DNA of 20,718 bases, taken from positions 1 through 20,718 of the forward strand of contig DBNP01000054.1 in NCBI GenBank assembly GCA_002299795.1, given 5' to 3'. Below are positions 1-6,024 of the stretch, piece by piece. The DNA comes from Candidatus Saccharibacteria bacterium UBA669. GTDB lineage: Bacteria > Patescibacteriota > Saccharimonadia > Saccharimonadales > Saccharimonadaceae. The notes under the pieces are model-generated. The model had not been told where the DNA came from. It searched no databases and worked only from the letters and a program-made list of their open reading frames with translations. The position numbers and the translations under genes are program-made. Positions within the stretch are counted from its first letter, which is position 1. Each line of letters opens with the position of its first letter.

Positions 1-1
1 C

Positions 2-73
2 GTATAGGGTTCTTTCAATAGTTGCAATGTATTCATCGGAGTAGCCACGAGCTCCTCGGTCTGTGCTCGGCAT
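2..73 (-). CDS. N-terminus of an unrecognised protein (partial, runs off left edge)
   Basis: On the minus strand an open frame starts with ATG at 73-71 and stays open for 24 codons to the window edge. It reads MPSTDRGARGYSDEYIAT and onwards. The first 12-14 residues recur in two further places in the window (4278 and 6479), each time behind the same leader and a -10 box, so this start is well supported although no good Shine-Dalgarno site precedes it. I do not recognise the family. This copy is the only one of the three in which the frame stays open, so it is the likely functional gene, and the other two are truncated 5' ends of related genes. Its function cannot be judged from 24 residues. 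Confidence 0.6.
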   Translation of the reverse strand, partial: MPSTDRGARGYSDEYIATIERTLY

Positions 74-160
74 ACGCATTTTTAGCTCGAAAGGCAATTG
101 TGTTAGAACTTTAATATGCCGATAGATAAACTCATTCCTCATATTATAACAGAGGTAATA
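39..160 (-). repeat. Promoter-leader repeat, copy 1 of 3
   Basis: This copy aligns without gaps to copies at 4244 and 6445 over the start codon, the AGCTCGAAAGG block (plus-strand reading, 83-93) and the GCCGAT block (118-123). Its outer end, 145-160, is identical to 6554-6569 over 16 nt. Read on the minus strand it holds an extended -10 (TG-T-TATAAT, 151-143), a predicted transcription start near 136, a leader of about 63 nt and the ATG at 73. GGCA/TGCC arms around the variable part of the leader could pair. Confidence 0.75.
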
Positions 161-202
161 AAAAAATGGTACAGAGTCAATGGCTGTGGGATAATAAAAG
201 GT

Positions 203-762
203 ATGAACAAGCCGAAAGTAATTCTCATACATGGCAACGGTGGCGGCACAGGGCAAGATAACTGGTTTCCATATGTGAAGAAACAATTGGAAGAAAAGGG
301 TTTTACGGGGTAGTCTCTGAGACCATGCCTGATAACGTTCTAGCCAGGGAAAGCCAATGGTTGCCGTTTTTGAAAGACAAACTTGGAACAGATGAGGATA
401 CGATACTCATTGGACACTCGTCGGGTGCGGTTGCTGCGATGCGATTTGCAGAAAATAACAAGCTCTACGGCTCCGTACTGGTCGGCGCTTGCTACACTGA
501 CCTTGGTGATGAGGATGAAAAAGCCAGTGGCTATTACAGCCGTCCGTGGCAATGGGACAAGATTAAGGCAAACCAAAACTGGATAATCCAATTTGCATCG
601 ACAGACGACCCATATATCCCGATAGAAGAAGCTCGTCATATTCATAAAATGCTCAACACTGAATACCATGAGGCGTCAGATGAAGGGCATTACGGCGAAG
701 ATACAGGCAAGACTGAGTTTCCTGAGATTGTGGATATAATAAGCAGAAAGGTGCAGGAGTGA
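203..762 (+). pseudogene. RBBP9/YdeN-like serine hydrolase, split by a frameshift
   Basis: Two frames together make one alpha/beta hydrolase of the RBBP9/YdeN kind. The first part (203-313) gives the N-terminal strand and oxyanion region, VILIHGNGGG. The second (frame of 301-762) carries the nucleophile elbow GHSSG with Ser at 418-420, a likely acid in STDDPYIP and the His in EGHYGED. The frame changes at about 296-304, where one base appears to be missing in the AAAAGGGTTTT stretch; the joined protein would read KGFYGVVSETMPDN. ATG 203 fits best, because the longer frame from 116 reads through the repeat. A TGG-GATAAT extended -10 (187-195) ends 7 nt before the ATG. The family hydrolyses small esters or unknown substrates. 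The break could be a real mutation, a sequencing error or a -1 frameshift on A-AAG-GGT. Confidence 0.65.
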
Positions 763-1319
763 AAAACGCCATATTAGTACCTGGTCGACCAGACAAAGAC
801 CAGTATTACGATCCTAATCTACCCAGCAATAGTCAAAACTACTGGTTCGCGTGGTTGCAGCGCCAGCTGATTTTGAACGACATCCTAGCTGCTAGCATCG
901 AACCGCCAATGCCATTTCGACCGCGTTACAACGAATGGGTCAAGGAGTTTGAGCGTTTTGATGTCAATCCCGATACAGTTCTTGTAGGTCATAGCTGCGG
1001 AGGTGGTTTCCTTATTCGTTATCTCAGTGAACACAAAGATCTTAAATGCGGCAAAGTTGTGCTGGTAGCACCCTGGACTAATCCCGATAATGATCCGGAA
1101 TCTGATACGGCAGACTTCTTTGATTTCGAGCTCGACCCTGAATTCCCATCAAGGACCGATGGCGTTACGGTACTGGTATCGAGTGATGACTATCCGAGTG
1201 TCATAGAGACCGTAGAAATAATTGAGCGAGATGCGCCGAGCGTAGAAGTTGTGCGCTTCGACGGACGAGGGCACTTCAAGAACGGTACATTGCCTGAGGC
1301 TCTAGGAGTATTGGTATGA
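759..1319 (+). CDS. RBBP9/YdeN-family alpha/beta hydrolase
   Basis: This 186-aa protein is a cytoplasmic serine hydrolase of the same family as the broken gene before it, but diverged from it. VLVGHSCGGG (around 75-83) holds the nucleophile Ser79. SSDDYPS (141-147) supplies the likely Asp. GRGHF (169-173) supplies His172. No signal peptide is visible. GTG is the start; it overlaps the preceding TGA in a GTGA junction, so translation is probably coupled, with AGGAG-like sequence overlapping the start. The 3' end overlaps the next gene by ATGA. Substrate is unknown. Two hydrolases of one family plus an HAD-like protein in one coupled unit suggest an acquired metabolic or detoxifying operon. Confidence 0.8.
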   Translation: MKNAILVPGRPDKDQYYDPNLPSNSQNYWFAWLQRQLILNDILAASIEPPMPFRPRYNEWVKEFERFDVNPDTVLVGHSCGGGFLIRYLSEHKDLKCGKVVLVAPWTNPDNDPESDTADFFDFELDPEFPSRTDGVTVLVSSDDYPSVIETVEIIERDAPSVEVVRFDGRGHFKNGTLPEALGVLV

Positions 1320-1699
1320 AAACGATCCTAGTTGATGCAATCAATGGTCTAATTCTCGAAGACGGTACGGTGTTTAAAGAGATGTGGGCGTTACTTGATT
1401 CATACCCGAACCGCAAGATTGTACTAACTGGTGCAAATGACGAACAATTCAAAAAGTTTAATCTAGATAAAAGTCCGTATGAAGTCTTTACCCTCAAGCA
1501 TGATCCCGAAAAGACGGATGTCAAATACTGGTATATTTTGCTAGAAAAATATAACTTGAAGCCAGAGGATACGGTTTACTTCGAACACAACAAACAGGCT
1601 GCCGAGACAGCGCAGTCTGTGGGTGTACCGACATACTTTTATGACCACACAAAAGAGGATCTAGCCGCCCTAAAGGGCTACATTGATAATAAATTGTAA
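1316..1699 (+). CDS. HAD-like protein with degenerate catalytic motifs
   Basis: This 127-aa protein has the order of elements of a small HAD domain without a cap. ILVDAING (4-11) sits at motif I, VLTGAND (36-42) at motif II with its Thr, and DTVYFEHN (residues 80-90) followed by AAETAQSVGVPTYFYD looks like motif IV and the strand after it. In active HAD phosphatases motif I is DxD and motif IV ends in DD or an equivalent acidic pair. Here the second Asp of motif I is Ile and motif IV reads EH. It may therefore bind but not hydrolyse phosphate, or use an atypical site. The start has AGGAG at 1304-1308, 7 nt upstream, and overlaps the previous stop (ATGA). Confidence 0.65.
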   Translation: MKTILVDAINGLILEDGTVFKEMWALLDSYPNRKIVLTGANDEQFKKFNLDKSPYEVFTLKHDPEKTDVKYWYILLEKYNLKPEDTVYFEHNKQAAETAQSVGVPTYFYDHTKEDLAALKGYIDNKL

Positions 1700-1706
1700 G
1701 TGTAAA

Positions 1707-1734
1707 ACTCGCCATGCCCACCACAATGACGAGT
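1707..1734. terminator. Hairpin between convergent genes, probable terminator
   Basis: Arms 1707-1715 and 1726-1734 pair over 9 bp with a 10-nt loop. Read on the minus strand the stem is complete with one G-U pair and is followed by TTTT, so it best terminates the DUF2188 gene. In plus-strand RNA the same position is a C-A mismatch, and CTTTCT follows, so it may end the hydrolase operon less efficiently. Confidence 0.5.
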
Positions 1735-1741
1735 CTTTCTA

Positions 1742-1963
1742 TTACCCAAGAGGTGGGTAGGGGTCGTTCCCGTACGTGTACTCGAACTCGATGGTTCCAT
1801 CCGCACGGTGCACCACTAGCTGGCTCGGCTCATTGGCCTTCGCCACACTCTGTCCAGATTCGATGGCATTTGACTTGAGTGTATGATTACTCAAGACCTT
1901 GCCGTTATGTTTAACCTGCCAGCTGGTGCCATTTGGCACGACGTGAAATACTTTTCTTGCCAT
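1742..1963 (-). CDS. DUF2188 domain protein
   Basis: This 73-aa protein matches the DUF2188 pattern from end to end: N-terminal KVFHVVPNGTSWQVK, a middle AIESGQSVAKANEPSQLVVHR, and the closing DGTIEFEYTYGNDPYPP. The family is small, soluble and of unknown function, common in bacteria and often met near stress or mobile genes. AGGGGA (1977-1972 on the minus strand) lies 8 nt before the ATG, a good ribosome site. It is followed by the hairpin at 1707-1734. The upstream minus-strand gene at 2064-2213 may share its transcript, although two hairpins lie between them. Confidence 0.85.
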   Translation of the reverse strand: MARKVFHVVPNGTSWQVKHNGKVLSNHTLKSNAIESGQSVAKANEPSQLVVHRADGTIEFEYTYGNDPYPPLG

Positions 1964-2001
1964 AGTTTTAGTCCCCTATGTTAATGATTTGATACAATGG
2001 A

Positions 2002-2063
2002 GACGACGATAAGTCGTCATCTAGAATCTTCGCCACTACTTTACTTGTCGGTAACGGTGGCGA
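2002..2063 (-). other. Two hairpins between the minus-strand small genes
   Basis: GACGAC/GTCGTC (2002-2007/2013-2018, 5-nt loop) and TCGCCAC/GTGGCGA (2030-2036/2057-2063, 20-nt loop) are perfect inverted repeats directly after the stop of the 49-aa gene. Neither is followed by a T run on either strand. They may attenuate or protect the minus-strand transcript between the two small genes. Confidence 0.35.
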
Positions 2064-2213
2064 TTATTTATTAGATCGTGCTTTTCGTAGCGGTGCACGT
2101 TGAGAGAGCGTACTTGCTGCTACGGTTCGCGTGGGCTTGCTTGTTTGCGGACTGCGGAGCAGTGAAGAGGCAACTTTTGCAACCTTCGGACTTGTTTTGC
2201 GTTGACCTGCCAT
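2064..2213 (-). CDS. Small basic Ser/Ala/Lys/Arg-rich protein, 49 aa
   Basis: The minus strand encodes MAGQRKTSPKVAKVASSLLR and onwards, 49 residues ending in KARSNK. An AAAGGA ribosome site sits 5 nt before the ATG, and a TTGACA box (2298-2293) lies further upstream. The composition is strongly basic with the pattern VAxxASxxLRSPxTSKxxxxVAASxLSQR. As I recall, short proteins with this VASxA...LR(S/D)P...SK...AxSxLSQ layout occur in many bacteria, with no known function; nucleic-acid binding is possible from the charge. No membrane segment is visible. It is transcribed away from xre and probably together with the DUF2188 gene. Confidence 0.7.
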   Translation of the reverse strand: MAGQRKTSPKVAKVASSLLRSPQTSKPTRTVAASTLSQRAPLRKARSNK

Positions 2214-2266
2214 GGTTTTCCTTTCCCCCGACAGGCTACCCCTCGTCGAGTTATGTATTTGTAATA

Positions 2267-2326
2267 TCTAATTTATCAAATAGTAAAGTACTTGTCAACA
2301 CTTTCTGAAAAGTCTAATATATCAAT
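2267..2326. promoter_or_regulatory. Divergent promoters with a repeated 14-bp candidate operator
   Basis: The plus promoter is TTGTCA (2292-2297), 17 nt, TAATAT (2315-2320), ending 6 nt before the xre ATG. The minus promoter uses TTGACA (2298-2293), so the two -35 boxes share bases; its -10 is an AT-rich stretch near 2276-2270. A direct repeat, TCTAATTTATCAAA (2267-2280) and TCTAATATATCAAT (2313-2326), 12 of 14 identical, covers one -10 region each. This is the arrangement expected of an operator for the XRE regulator acting on both promoters; binding is inferred. Confidence 0.6.
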
Positions 2327-2701
2327 ATGGAAAACAACGACCAGAAAAGATATGCAGAAATTGGAGCAAGAATAAAAGAGGCGAGGGAACTTGAGGGCCT
2401 AACCCAGCTTGAACTGGCAGAGAAGCTGCAATATAAATCGCCTACGGCAATATCGCTTATTGAAGCAGGTGAGAGACGAATCCAAATTAGTGACCTGGAG
2501 GTGGTGGCACGTACCCTACACAGAACCGTCGGTTATTTCATCAATGGCAGTACAGAGTCGGCTTCCCAGCCCAGTGTTCAAATTGCACTTCGGGCAGACA
2601 AGCAGCTTGACCAAGAGGATATTAATCGTATTGAGTCGTTCATTGATGCGTTAAAGATATCAAAAGGTAACGATGGACGACGACGTAGCGATAGCAAGTG
2701 A
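2327..2701 (+). CDS. XRE-family helix-turn-helix regulator
   Basis: The 124-aa protein has an XRE/Cro-C1 HTH domain at about residues 11-68 (IGARIKEAREL, then LTQLELAEKL, then SPTAISLIEAGERR, then LEVVARTL). The tail, about 50 residues, is charged and ends basic. It probably binds the repeated sites at 2267 and 2313 and represses its own operon and the divergent small genes. The ATG lies 6 nt after the TAATAT box, so the mRNA is probably leaderless. The 3' end overlaps the immA-like gene by 29 nt. XRE plus a COG2856 metalloprotease is a widespread pair in which cleavage of the regulator relieves repression, as in ICEBs1 ImmR/ImmA and Deinococcus DdrO/IrrE. Confidence 0.9.
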   Translation: MENNDQKRYAEIGARIKEARELEGLTQLELAEKLQYKSPTAISLIEAGERRIQISDLEVVARTLHRTVGYFINGSTESASQPSVQIALRADKQLDQEDINRIESFIDALKISKGNDGRRRSDSK

Positions 2702-3197
2702 GCCAAAGTTCAAAGAGGCTAGGCACAAAGCCGCAGCTCTCTTGAGAGATGCCAAGATAAGTATTCCGCCTGTTTCCTTGAACGCAGTATATCAGTTGGC
2801 TCAAAAGGAATTCGGAGTTGTAATTGTCGAGGCCAATGAATCCGTCGTTGGCGTGGAACGTGATGCAATGCTTGTGAATAAAGACGGGCAACTCGTAATA
2901 CTTTATAACAAGTCACGGCCAAGGGTTAGGCAAAGGTTTTCAGTTGCACACGAACTGGGACATCTCTATTTCGGTCACGTGCTAGGCAACTCAAGCCTTC
3001 ATCACGGTTATAAAAATTATGATGAGCAGGAGGCGGATTGCTTTGCAGCATTTCTGTTGATGCCGCCTAATCTTTTACGCAATGACATTAAAAACAAGAT
3101 CAAAGACGTTGATGAATTGGCTAAACGATACGGGGTTAGTAAAGATGCCTTGTGGATTCAAATTACCAACACGGGACTGCTGAATAAGCTGATATAA
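2673..3197 (+). CDS. ImmA/IrrE-family (COG2856) zinc metallopeptidase
   Basis: This 174-aa protein carries the gluzincin motif HELGH (93-97) and a downstream Glu in EQEADCFAAFLLMP (Glu120), the usual third zinc ligand of this family. The N-terminal part (13-80) is the typical helix and small-sheet lead-in, and a C-terminal helical part (141-165) contains LAKRYGVSKDALWIQI, which fits the HTH-like tail seen in such proteases. All catalytic residues are present, so it should be active. The expected substrate is the XRE protein encoded just before it. AAAGG (2663-2667) lies 5 nt before the ATG. The frame overlaps xre by 29 nt and the next gene starts 1 nt after its stop, indicating a single operon. 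Confidence 0.9.
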   Translation: MDDDVAIASEPKFKEARHKAAALLRDAKISIPPVSLNAVYQLAQKEFGVVIVEANESVVGVERDAMLVNKDGQLVILYNKSRPRVRQRFSVAHELGHLYFGHVLGNSSLHHGYKNYDEQEADCFAAFLLMPPNLLRNDIKNKIKDVDELAKRYGVSKDALWIQITNTGLLNKLI

Positions 3198-3198
3198 G

Positions 3199-4245
3199 AT
3201 GACAAAGAAAAGCTCTAAGCGACAGGTTACTCGCAGGCAACACTGGCTACCAAGAGCCTCGTATCTATCGAACTTCATTAATAAAGACGGGAAAGTAACC
3301 GCCTACATGTTTGGTGAGGGCGACAGGGCGGATTTTCTAAAAACATCTGAGGTAAAGCATATAAAGCCTGAAAATGTGGGTCTCATGAAGAACCTATATG
3401 AGACCTCAGCGCTTCCGCCTAATACCATAGAAAATGTTTTGTCTGGCATAGAAGCTGCATATGGAAGAGTTCTTGAGGACAAAATCAAACAACATAAAAT
3501 GCTTACAGAACGAGAGCATGAAATAGTTGCTAGGTCTGTCTCGACACTTGAGAATAGAACGCCAATGCAGCAAAAACACGTCAATAATTTTCTTGACAGG
3601 CTCAACCAAACTGGTCAGTCGTTATCGATGGCGCACGGGGCACCCGAAGCGGCGAAGGAATGGGCCACAAAGATTGAAAAAACAAAGGAATCGATGTTTG
3701 CGCAATGGATGGCGATCACGATAGAGGTGAATAAATGGAGCCCGCTGGACTTTTGTTTTTTGTCACCAGCCAGCTATGTAAGCGAAAAGTTTATTGGCTC
3801 AGACCATCCCGTAACACTCGTAGATATGACGGGCGATAATTCGTTCGTGGGTCTAAACCAATGGCATGAAACGGCAGAGTGTGTAGCTGTGTTAACACCC
3901 GATATTGCGATATTCGGTAATACGAGGGGCATCACTGGCTATAAGGAAGTTGACTATAACTTTTTGCGAGAAATAAATAATCGTATACTGAGACGAGCAG
4001 ACAAGATGTTGATAACAGCAGAGCCCATTGGTGATAATGAGGCTGAAGCAATTGTGAGACGTATGCCACAGAGTCTCTTGCTCAATTATCTAAAATTGCC
4101 CGACAAAGGGCGCTCAGGGAGAATCATACGGAGCCAAAAGCGCAAGGAAAGGGTAGTAGCACTTAGGCATAAGATTGTATCCACTAGGCAAGGTTTGTTT
4201 CGAAGATTAAGGCCCCGTCGTAAGTCTCGCGACCAACTCGTCTGA
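3199..4245 (+). CDS. DUF4238 domain protein
   Basis: This 348-aa protein begins with a basic stretch and RRQHWLPRASYLSNF, the signature opening of DUF4238, followed by GKVTAYMFG and VGLMKNLYET, where the family usually has an ENFY-like motif. The middle (50-210) is helical with NRTPMQQ, and the C-terminal part (200-290) has SDHPVTLVD and AVLTPDIAIFGN, also typical. The last 45 residues are very basic (RLRPRRKSR), longer than usual, and may bind nucleic acid. The family has no settled biochemical function; members are frequent in accessory regions. It starts 1 nt after the protease stop, so it is the third gene of the xre-immA operon and probably the effector controlled by it (inference). Its last codon and stop run into repeat copy 2. 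Confidence 0.75.
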   Translation: MTKKSSKRQVTRRQHWLPRASYLSNFINKDGKVTAYMFGEGDRADFLKTSEVKHIKPENVGLMKNLYETSALPPNTIENVLSGIEAAYGRVLEDKIKQHKMLTEREHEIVARSVSTLENRTPMQQKHVNNFLDRLNQTGQSLSMAHGAPEAAKEWATKIEKTKESMFAQWMAITIEVNKWSPLDFCFLSPASYVSEKFIGSDHPVTLVDMTGDNSFVGLNQWHETAECVAVLTPDIAIFGNTRGITGYKEVDYNFLREINNRILRRADKMLITAEPIGDNEAEAIVRRMPQSLLLNYLKLPDKGRSGRIIRSQKRKERVVALRHKIVSTRQGLFRRLRPRRKSRDQLV

Positions 4246-4278
4246 GTAACCGCGTTTACCATGGTCCGTCGCTGGCAT
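4207..4278 (-). pseudogene. Truncated 5' end related to the left-edge gene, 23 codons
   Basis: The minus strand behind repeat copy 2 reads MPATDHGKRGYSDELVARL and stops after 23 codons. The first 14 residues match the left-edge gene (MPSTDRGARGYSDE), and the next few are similar in kind (DELVA against DEYIA). Homology then ends inside the 3' end of the DUF4238 gene, which is read on the other strand. It is probably a displaced, promoter-bearing 5' end, but could be a real short peptide or the start of an antisense RNA. Confidence 0.5.
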
Positions 4279-4378
4279 AGTCAGTTTTAGCTCGAAAGGC
4301 AATAGGGTTAGAACTTTAGTTTGCCGATTTCTAGTGTCATATATACATTTTAGCAAAAATTCGTTAAATTAACAGAGA
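4244..4378 (-). repeat. Promoter-leader repeat, copy 2 of 3
   Basis: This is the second copy of the element at 39-160 and 6445-6569. The core from the start codon (4278) to GCCGAT (4323-4328) differs from copy 3 at about 6 of 50 positions. Upstream the sequence has diverged, yet an extended -10 (TGC-TAAAAT, 4355-4347 on the minus strand) lies at the same distance from the core as in the other two copies, 18 nt against 19 and 20. GGCAA/TTGCC arms at 4299-4303 and 4322-4326 can pair. The outer end contributes TTAACA, which serves as the -35 box of the plus-strand gene that follows. Confidence 0.75.
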
Positions 4379-4410
4379 AGAAACCATGGTTTATAATGGC
4401 ACACAGGGAG
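4369..4410 (+). promoter_or_regulatory. Promoter and ribosome site of the DUF7000-like gene
   Basis: TTAACA (4369-4374), 17 nt, TATAAT (4392-4397) is close to the sigma-70 consensus. Transcription would start near 4404, and AGGGAG (4405-4410) stands 8 nt before ATG 4419. The box lies inside the longer frame from 4386, so that upstream ATG would not be in the mRNA; this decides the start. Confidence 0.75.
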
Positions 4411-4418
4411 ATATTAGC

Positions 4419-4916
4419 ATGGCAAAAAAGTTAAACATCCTTGCTCAGACATACAAGCAAGAGCTTGCAAAGGGCGATATCCAAAACGCTTATGCTGGGT
4501 TGGTTAAGTTCATGATGAAGCTTAGAAATTCTCTGTCGAAAAGTCTTGCAGATAGCTATACATTTGGCGGACTCTTACAGGGGTATATGGATTATACCTA
4601 CATCTACTACACAAACGATTTTCTCAGAAGCAGAAAGTTGAAGATGGGATTGGTATTGAATCACGTTGATATGCGGTTTGAAGTCTGGCTGCTTGGGCAA
4701 ACAGCACCTGTTCAAAAAACGTATTGGCAATACTTTAAAGATACAAGATGGAATGAAGGCAGAACACTCATGCCACAGTATTCAATACTGGAGTTTGTCA
4801 TCGTCGCATCTCCAGACTTTGATGATTTAGAAGTTCTGTCAGGGGAAATTGAAGCGAAGCTACTAGAAGCTTCCGCCAAGATACAAGATGATGTTCGTTT
4901 GAGCGGTTTTAGATAA
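4419..4916 (+). CDS. DUF7000-like protein
   Basis: The protein from ATG 4419 has 165 aa. It begins with a helix (LNILAQTYKQELAKGDIQNA), then AGLVKFMMKLRNSLS, then the recognisable core GYMDYTYIYYTN, KLKMGLVLNHVDMRFEVWLLGQ, QKTYWQYFK and a closing ILEFVIVASPDFDDLEVLSGEIE. I recognise this layout from the soluble family listed as DUF7000, of unknown function, from memory rather than a search. No signal peptide or membrane segment is visible. The start follows from the promoter and AGGGAG site; the alternative ATG at 4386 would overlap the -10 box. It is the first gene of block B, directly after repeat copy 2. Confidence 0.7.
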   Translation: MAKKLNILAQTYKQELAKGDIQNAYAGLVKFMMKLRNSLSKSLADSYTFGGLLQGYMDYTYIYYTNDFLRSRKLKMGLVLNHVDMRFEVWLLGQTAPVQKTYWQYFKDTRWNEGRTLMPQYSILEFVIVASPDFDDLEVLSGEIEAKLLEASAKIQDDVRLSGFR

Positions 4917-4935
4917 GTGGATGACTAGAAAATTC

Positions 4936-4950
4936 TGCTATAATAAGCAC
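4936..4950 (+). promoter_or_regulatory. Extended -10 promoter giving a leaderless mRNA
   Basis: TGC-TATAAT (4936-4944) is a full extended -10 box and ends 6 nt before ATG 4951. The usual distance from -10 to the first transcribed base places transcription start on the A of that ATG. No -35 match was found at 16-18 nt. Confidence 0.65.
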
Positions 4951-5319
4951 ATGGATACAAAAACAAAACTTTCAACTATGTGGCTCGTCGTTATGCTTAA
5001 TATGATTTTGGCTGACGTACTTTCTGCATTTCTAGCCATCCAAGATCCTAGCTTACTTAGCATACCAGGTGACGCGAAACAGATGATGGCGGTATCTGCC
5101 GTGGTTATTAATCTACCAATTTTGATGATTTACTTTTCGCGGACACTACCGTATAAACCCAATCGAATTGCGAACATACTGACAAGCATTTTGACGACGC
5201 TATTTATCGTTGGTGGCGGGAGCCTGCTTCCGCACTACCTCATTATTGCACTCATTGAAATCGTATTTTTGGCCGCTATCCTGGTGACTGCTGTTCGCTG
5301 GAAGAGGTCAAACGCATAG
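4951..5319 (+). CDS. DUF6326-like membrane protein, four segments
   Basis: From ATG 4951 the protein has 122 aa and about four membrane helices: LSTMWLVVMLNMILADVLSAFL, VSAVVINLPILMIYFS, IANILTSILTTLFIVGG and YLIIALIEIVFLAAILV. The patterns TMWLVVMLNMILADVLS, PYKPNRIANI and GGGSLLPHYLIIALIE fit the family listed as DUF6326. Function is unknown. The longer frame from 4921 contains the -10 box, so 4951 is the better start. Downstream lies a second leaderless promoter. Confidence 0.75.
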   Translation: MDTKTKLSTMWLVVMLNMILADVLSAFLAIQDPSLLSIPGDAKQMMAVSAVVINLPILMIYFSRTLPYKPNRIANILTSILTTLFIVGGGSLLPHYLIIALIEIVFLAAILVTAVRWKRSNA

Positions 5320-5361
5320 CACATAAAGAAGCGAGCGCTGTACTTACCACGGCACTATACA

Positions 5362-5373
5362 TATAATAGACAC
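5362..5373 (+). promoter_or_regulatory. -10 box giving a leaderless mRNA
   Basis: TATAAT (5362-5367) ends 6 nt before ATG 5374, the same spacing as at 4951, and the intervening bases (AGACAC) resemble those there (AAGCAC). No clear -35 box is seen. Confidence 0.55.
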
Positions 5374-5601
5374 ATGAAAGCAAGTAACATTTGGTTCAAA
5401 AAACGCAGTCATGTTTGGCAACCGGTCAGCTGGCAAGGTTGGGTGACGGTGCTAGTGTTTTTAGCGATAGTAGTGGGCAATGCGAGCATTATGGCTTCGC
5501 AGCCGTATTCAAACGAATTACTGTGGCTGTATCTCAACACACTAGCATTCGCTGTCGTATCACTTCTGCTCGTAGGCTATTACAAGGCCCCAAAGGGATA
5601 G
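5374..5601 (+). CDS. Small membrane protein with two segments
   Basis: This 75-aa protein has a basic, aromatic N-terminus (WFKKRSHVWQPVSWQGW) followed by two hydrophobic helices at about 23-42 and 50-68, and ends YYKAPKG. The opening with WFK, then P-x-x-W-Q-G-W, is seen in small uncharacterised bacterial membrane proteins. The N-terminal basic residues suggest that both ends face the cytoplasm. The next gene starts 4 nt after its stop, so they form one unit. No function can be given. Confidence 0.65.
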   Translation: MKASNIWFKKRSHVWQPVSWQGWVTVLVFLAIVVGNASIMASQPYSNELLWLYLNTLAFAVVSLLLVGYYKAPKG

Positions 5602-5604
5602 GAC

Positions 5605-6024
5605 ATGGCTGAGATAAAAACAAAAGTCACTGATGCCAGCGTTGAAGACTTTATTGGTAGTGTAGAAAATGAGCGCCGCCAGCGTGATGGTTTCGTGCTG
5701 CTCGATATGTATAAGCGCGTAACAAAGCTTGAGCCAAAAATGTGGGGGCCGTCTATCGTGGGGTTTGGTATGTATCACTACAAGTCCGAACGAAGTTCGC
5801 AGGAGGGTGACTGGCCACTGGCGGCGTTTTCGCCTCGCAAACAGAACCTCACGCTTTACGTATACCCAAACCATTTTCCTGATCTACTGAAAAAACTCGG
5901 CAAGCACAAAACGAGTGTTGGTTGTTTGTATATAAACAAGCTCGAAGATGTAGACGCGACAGTGCTTGAAGAACTAGTAGCGGCTAGTTATGCTTGGTCA
6001 CAGAAAGAATTAGGAGGAAAATGA
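5605..6024 (+). CDS. DUF1801 domain protein (YdhG-like)
   Basis: This 139-aa soluble protein shows the DUF1801 pattern throughout: MAEIKTKVTDASVEDFI at the start, MWGPSIVGFGMYHYKS and GDWPLAAFSPRKQNLTLYVY in the middle, then LLKKLGKHKTSVGCLYINKLEDVD. The fold is a small alpha/beta domain without known enzymatic activity. GGGATAGG before the ATG provides a ribosome site about 6 nt away. It sits in a coupled run between two membrane proteins, with the following gene overlapping its stop (TGATG). Confidence 0.9.
   Translation: MAEIKTKVTDASVEDFIGSVENERRQRDGFVLLDMYKRVTKLEPKMWGPSIVGFGMYHYKSERSSQEGDWPLAAFSPRKQNLTLYVYPNHFPDLLKKLGKHKTSVGCLYINKLEDVDATVLEELVAASYAWSQKELGGK

Noticed and set aside
116..202. 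Longer N-terminus for the first hydrolase (MPIDKLIPH and onwards)
   Set aside because: It reads through the repeat copy, whose coding signals are on the other strand, and the hydrolase motif starts right after ATG 203.
1316..1699. Active HAD phosphatase
   Set aside because: The DxD motif and the acidic pair of motif IV are not present, so activity is not claimed.
2078..2308. 76-codon plus-strand frame
   Set aside because: It lies over the minus-strand 49-aa gene and the divergent promoters, has no ribosome site, and its composition is not protein-like.
4299..4326. Conserved RNA hairpin (riboswitch-like) in the repeat leader
   Set aside because: GGCAA/TTGCC pairs in copy 2 and partly in copy 1, but copy 3 has a C-A mismatch in the minus-strand RNA. 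There is no covariation support, so only the sequence block is claimed as conserved.
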